A stretch of DNA of 64,000 bases from Iodobacter sp. (GTDB taxonomy: Bacteria; Pseudomonadota; Gammaproteobacteria; Burkholderiales; Chitinibacteraceae). A program made the translations under genes and the position numbers. Positions within the stretch are counted from its first letter, which is position 1. Each line of letters begins with the position of its first letter. Positions 63,302 to 64,000 of this stretch are shown piece after piece. The notes beneath the pieces are model-generated. The model was not told the origin of the DNA. It worked only from the letters and a program-made list of their open reading frames with translations, and did no database searches. Location: the NCBI RefSeq assembly GCF_025352645.1, contig NZ_JANXSO010000017.1, positions 1 through 64,000 on the forward strand, in the 5' to 3' direction.

Positions 63302-63548
63302 ACAAGAAATTAAAGAACTGATTATTACCGCCCTCAATCTTGAAGACCTCATCCCTGATGATATCGACAGCAAGGCCCCGTTGTTTGTGGATGGGCTAGG
63401 ACTGGACTCTATCGATGCCTTAGAGCTAGGTTTGGCCCTGCAAAAAAAATACCGCGTTAGCCTATCGGCCGACTCAACAGAAACGCGCGCGCACTTTGCC
63501 AGCGTTCAAGCCTTAGCGGCTTTTGTTTCAGCAGCCCAGCCAGCATAA
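63288..63548 (+). CDS. Acyl carrier protein 1 (aryl-polyene type)
   Basis: An 86-residue acyl carrier protein. The phosphopantetheine serine is S41 in GLGLDSIDALEL. The start is ATG 63288, preceded by CCGGAGAAA inside the acyltransferase 3' end. It should carry the growing polyene chain with its neighbour ACP 2. Two ACPs in a row are typical of aryl-polyene clusters. Confidence 0.92.
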   Translation: MLVLEQEIKELIITALNLEDLIPDDIDSKAPLFVDGLGLDSIDALELGLALQKKYRVSLSADSTETRAHFASVQALAAFVSAAQPA

Positions 63549-63595
63549 ACGCACCACCGCACACGCTTAAATTTAGTTGTAGCAAGGAATAAAGC

Positions 63596-63853
63596 ATGAC
63601 CAAGCAAGAAATGTTTGAGCGTCTTAGCGCTATTTTGCAAGAAACTTTTGATACAGAAATCAGCAAAATCACGCCAGAAGCCCGCCTTTACGAAGATCTA
63701 GATATCGACAGCATCGATGCCGTTGATTTAATCGTCAAACTCAAACCTATCGCGGGCAAACGCCTGCACCCCGACGCTTTTAAAGCCGTTCGCACCCTGC
63801 AAGATGTCGTTGACGCACTTTATGAGCTGATGCAGGAAAAATCTGCCGTTTAA
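63596..63853 (+). CDS. Acyl carrier protein 2 (aryl-polyene type)
   Basis: An 85-residue acyl carrier protein with phosphopantetheine serine S39 in LDIDSIDAVDLIVKLKP and a basic C-terminal half (GKRLHPDAFKAVRTLQDVV). CAAGGAATAAAGC precedes ATG 63596. It differs from ACP 1 (little shared sequence outside DSID), suggesting each serves different partner enzymes. Confidence 0.92.
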   Translation: MTKQEMFERLSAILQETFDTEISKITPEARLYEDLDIDSIDAVDLIVKLKPIAGKRLHPDAFKAVRTLQDVVDALYELMQEKSAV

Positions 63854-63857
63854 GCCT

Positions 63858-64000
63858 ATGCGTAACGTTATTTTAGCGGTGCTAACACTGCTCTATCCTC
63901 TGCTTATTTATCGTGGGATGGGGCATTTCGAGCCCAAATGGCTAGCACTTTTGCTGCTAGCCATCGCACTAACACGCGCCGTACTCAGCAAAGAAAAAGT
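63858..64000 (+). CDS. Membrane protein of the aryl-polyene cluster (cut by window edge)
   Basis: The ATG at 63858, 4 bp past the ACP 2 stop, opens 47 codons without a stop: MRNVILAVLTLLYPLLIYRG, a transmembrane helix, then a second hydrophobic stretch (WLALLLLAIAL). The pattern matches the COG4648-like membrane protein that follows the ACP pair in aryl-polyene clusters. The rest lies beyond the window. Confidence 0.75.
   Translation, partial: MRNVILAVLTLLYPLLIYRGMGHFEPKWLALLLLAIALTRAVLSKEK

Overview
The window looks like chromosome of a mesophilic betaproteobacterium, most likely Neisseriales (Chromobacteriaceae/Chitinibacteraceae, Iodobacter-like). This is inferred from gene content and order: pmbA facing darP-HAD-mog, a ribBA-ribH-nusB / thiL-pgpA block, a long TrpS, poly-3-hydroxybutyrate (PHB) genes, PEP-CTERM and aryl-polyene genes, moderate GC and many intergenic palindromic repeats. 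No database search was possible, so the taxon is not proven.

Layout. 1-5.4 kb: an accessory patch with the last codons of a transposase, a methyltransferase remnant, two GNAT acetyltransferases, a frameshifted phosphoesterase, a SnoaL-like protein, a YqhD aldehyde reductase and a small putative metal-binding protein. 5.5-9 kb: a Ser/Thr kinase-HDOD-GAF signalling protein facing pnuC and an NadR-like kinase (NAD salvage). 9.2-16.5 kb: an AT-rich exported protein, a DUF1566/di-haem peroxidase lipoprotein, and a lipid-type operon (hydrolase-methyltransferase, PAP2-dual-specificity phosphatase, small membrane protein) whose first gene has lost its N-terminus.

16.6-27.8 kb is the most coherent system. 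A sigma54 activator is followed by a perfect 13-bp inverted repeat and a good GG-N10-GC sigma54 promoter. Then come a five-gene branched-chain-type ABC importer, a 3-hydroxybutyrate-oligomer hydrolase, 3-hydroxybutyrate dehydrogenase and an esterase. I read it as a regulated uptake and degradation locus for hydroxybutyrate or its oligomers; the substrate is inferred from neighbours only. Palindromic repeats punctuate it, including a 168-bp MITE-like element with perfect 15-bp terminal inverted repeats.

28-46 kb: a periplasmic protein, trpS, a GNAT, a lipoprotein built of about eight DUF5666-like units, then two complete RND efflux pumps pointing away from each other around one TetR gene, closed by a terminator and a tRNA-Gly(CCC). 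46.4-54.5 kb: HAD phosphatase, FUSC transporter, pmbA facing darP-HAD-mog, an esterase, a GDPD-family protein lacking the usual catalytic residues, and mtnN. 54.7-57.7 kb: an aspartase gene broken by one in-frame TAA, a 0.96-kb AT-rich gap, and an orphan PEP-CTERM protein. 57.7-61.5 kb: pgpA, thiL, nusB, ribH and ribBA (its GTP cyclohydrolase half is degenerate). 61.8-64 kb: the first five genes of a probable aryl-polyene cluster that continues past the window.

No CRISPR array, prophage, plasmid origin or rRNA operon was seen. Four gene-decay events (a methyltransferase remnant, a frameshift, an N-terminal truncation, a nonsense codon) stand out for one 64-kb window and should first be checked against sequencing error.
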